Shown: in pieces, positions 5,020-6,086 of the stretch | Layout of the letters: every line of letters begins with the position of its first letter | Numbering within the stretch: the first letter of the stretch is position 1 | DNA from: Acidobacteriota bacterium | Lineage (GTDB): Bacteria; Acidobacteriota; Thermoanaerobaculia; Multivoradales; JAHEKO01 | Assembly: GCA_024638355.1 (NCBI GenBank) | Contig: JAHEKO010000245.1 | Location: 1 to 6,086, forward strand | DNA: 6,086 bases | Direction of reading: 5' to 3' | Translations under genes and position numbers: made by a program | The notes under the pieces: generated by a model | The model's input: only the letters and a program-made list of their open reading frames with translations | Told to the model about the DNA's origin: nothing | Databases searched by the model: none

Positions 5020-6086
5020 TCAGCGCACGAGCCCGCGGTCGATCTGATCGATCTCGCTGACGCCGCACATGGCCATACTCGCGTCGAGCTCCTCGCGCAG
5101 GATGCGCAGCACGTCGGCGACCCCGGCGCGGCCGTCGACCGCCAGGCCCCACAGCGCCGGCCGGCCGATCGCCACGGCGCCCGCGCCGAGCGCCAGGGCC
5201 TTGACGATGTCGGTGCCGCGACGGATGCCGCCGTCCAGGATCAGCTCCACCCGGCCATCCACCGCTTCGACGATCTCGGGCATCACATCGAGCGTCGCCG
5301 GCGCGGTGTCGAGCTGCCGGCCGCCGTGATTGGAGACGATCACCCCCGCCGCCCCGTGCTCGGCGGCGAGGCGCGCGTCGTCCGGGTGCACCAGGCCCTT
5401 GACCAGGACCGGCAGGTCCGAGAGCGACCGCAGCCAATCGACGTCGTCCCAGGTGAGCGCGGGGTCGAACTGGCAGCCGACGTACGCCGCCAGCGCGGAG
5501 CCGTCGAGCTCTCCGGCCGGCCCCTCGAGCCCGCCTTCGAGATTGCCCATCCCGAGCCCCTCCGGCAACTCGAAGCGGTTGCGCACATCGCGCTCGCGCA
5601 CGCCGAGGCCGGGAACGTCCACGGTGAGAACCAGCGCCGTGCAGCCGGCCTCGCGAGCGCGCTCGACCATCGCCCGCGAGACCTCGCGATCCTTGTAGAC
5701 GTAGAGCTGGAACCAGACGTCGTGGTCGGTGGCGGCGACGATCTCTTCGATCGAGCGGTTGGAGAGCGTGCTGGCGATCATCACCGTGCCGGCCGCGCCC
5801 GCCGCCGCGGCGGTCGCGCACTCGCCGTCCGCATGCGCCATGCCGTGAAACGCGGTCGGGGCGATGAGGAGCGGAAGCGCGACCTCGCGGCCGAGGAGGG
5901 TGGTCGACAGGTCGCGGCTCGAGACGTCGCGCAGCACCCGGTAGTGGAGCGCGACCCGGTCGAAAGCGCGCTCGTTCCACTCGAGGGTGCGCTCGTCCCA
6001 GGCGCCGCCGGCGTAGTAGTCGTAGACCATTCGGGGCAGCCGCTCGCGCGCGGCGCGGTGGTAGTCGGCGACGCTGATCGGGCGGT
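5020..6086 (-). CDS. FMN-dependent alpha-hydroxy-acid oxidase/dehydrogenase (5' end cut by window)
   Basis: This enzyme oxidises an L-2-hydroxy acid (lactate, glycolate or similar) to the 2-oxo acid with FMN, in the cytoplasm or at the membrane face. The visible part is 354 residues. Before the in-frame ATG at 6030 the frame continues with RPISVADYHRAARERLPR, the usual family N-terminus, so ATG 6030 is not the start and only a few residues lie outside. Numbered from that ATG, it aligns with spinach glycolate oxidase at a constant offset of 19: Tyr5 (Tyr24), Tyr110 (Tyr129), Asp138 (Asp157), Arg145 (Arg164), Lys211 (Lys230), catalytic His235 and Arg238 in SNHGGRQLD (His254, Arg257), Asp266 and Arg270 (Asp285, Arg289). 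The TIM barrel is complete, so the enzyme should be active. The place of spinach Trp108 is Leu89, so substrate may differ from plant glycolate oxidase. Oxidase versus dehydrogenase cannot be told from sequence alone. No lactate-operon partner is adjacent. Confidence 0.93.
   Translation of the reverse strand, partial: RPISVADYHRAARERLPRMVYDYYAGGAWDERTLEWNERAFDRVALHYRVLRDVSSRDLSTTLLGREVALPLLIAPTAFHGMAHADGECATAAAAGAAGTVMIASTLSNRSIEEIVAATDHDVWFQLYVYKDREVSRAMVERAREAGCTALVLTVDVPGLGVRERDVRNRFELPEGLGMGNLEGGLEGPAGELDGSALAAYVGCQFDPALTWDDVDWLRSLSDLPVLVKGLVHPDDARLAAEHGAAGVIVSNHGGRQLDTAPATLDVMPEIVEAVDGRVELILDGGIRRGTDIVKALALGAGAVAIGRPALWGLAVDGRAGVADVLRILREELDASMAMCGVSEIDQIDRGLVR

Noticed and set aside
4997..5980. 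327-residue minus-strand frame overlapping the hydroxy-acid oxidase
   Set aside because: Arg/Gly/Ala-rich shadow of the real enzyme frame, which carries the full FMN-enzyme signature.
1..6086. CRISPR arrays, tRNA or rRNA genes, insertion-sequence transposases, toxin-antitoxin or phage genes
   Set aside because: Looked for on both strands; no regularly spaced repeats, cloverleaf-like sequence, transposase motifs or phage-like products were seen.

Overview
The window is GC-rich (roughly two thirds G+C by eye, with strong G/C preference at third codon positions) and densely packed bacterial DNA. It encodes seven proteins, one of them cut by the right edge. A lipoprotein-type dipeptidase, weak or absent Shine-Dalgarno sequences, probable leaderless starts and the general style of the proteins fit a high-GC diderm. 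Acidobacteriota (Thermoanaerobaculia-like) is my best guess and a proteobacterium is possible. No taxonomic marker is present, so this is low confidence. Nothing here looks like a plasmid, phage or defence island.

Layout, left to right: (1) 62-847 (+), a TPR-type protein whose stop codon lies inside (2) a ~107 bp palindromic element at 844-950 built as two inverted GTAG-headed REP units (a REPIN/BIME-like element); (3) 1040-1714 (+), a transglutaminase-like cysteine-protease-fold protein; (4) 1711-2910 (-), a secreted M19 membrane dipeptidase lipoprotein; (5) 2986-4377 (+), a membrane protein with a complete voltage-sensor domain but no pore; (6) 4374-4790 (-), an RsbW-type GHKL ATPase; (7) 4840-5016 (+), a 58-residue protein that is easily missed; (8) 5020-6086 (-), an FMN-dependent alpha-hydroxy-acid oxidase/dehydrogenase that lacks only its first few residues.

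The genes do not form an operon. From the third gene on, the strand alternates with every gene, and convergent neighbours run right into each other: two pairs share a CTAG that supplies both stop codons, and a third pair is 3 bp apart. Each gene therefore probably has its own promoter. Several plus-strand starts have a TANNNT box 6-8 nt upstream and no Shine-Dalgarno, which suggests leaderless mRNAs. No shared pathway links the genes. The likely individual roles are periplasmic or surface dipeptide hydrolysis, hydroxy-acid oxidation, partner-switching regulation, and membrane-potential sensing.

The items most worth a second look are the pore-less voltage-sensor protein with its large S1-S2 insertion and long cytoplasmic tail, the REPIN-like element that supplies a gene's stop codon, and the small 58-residue gene.
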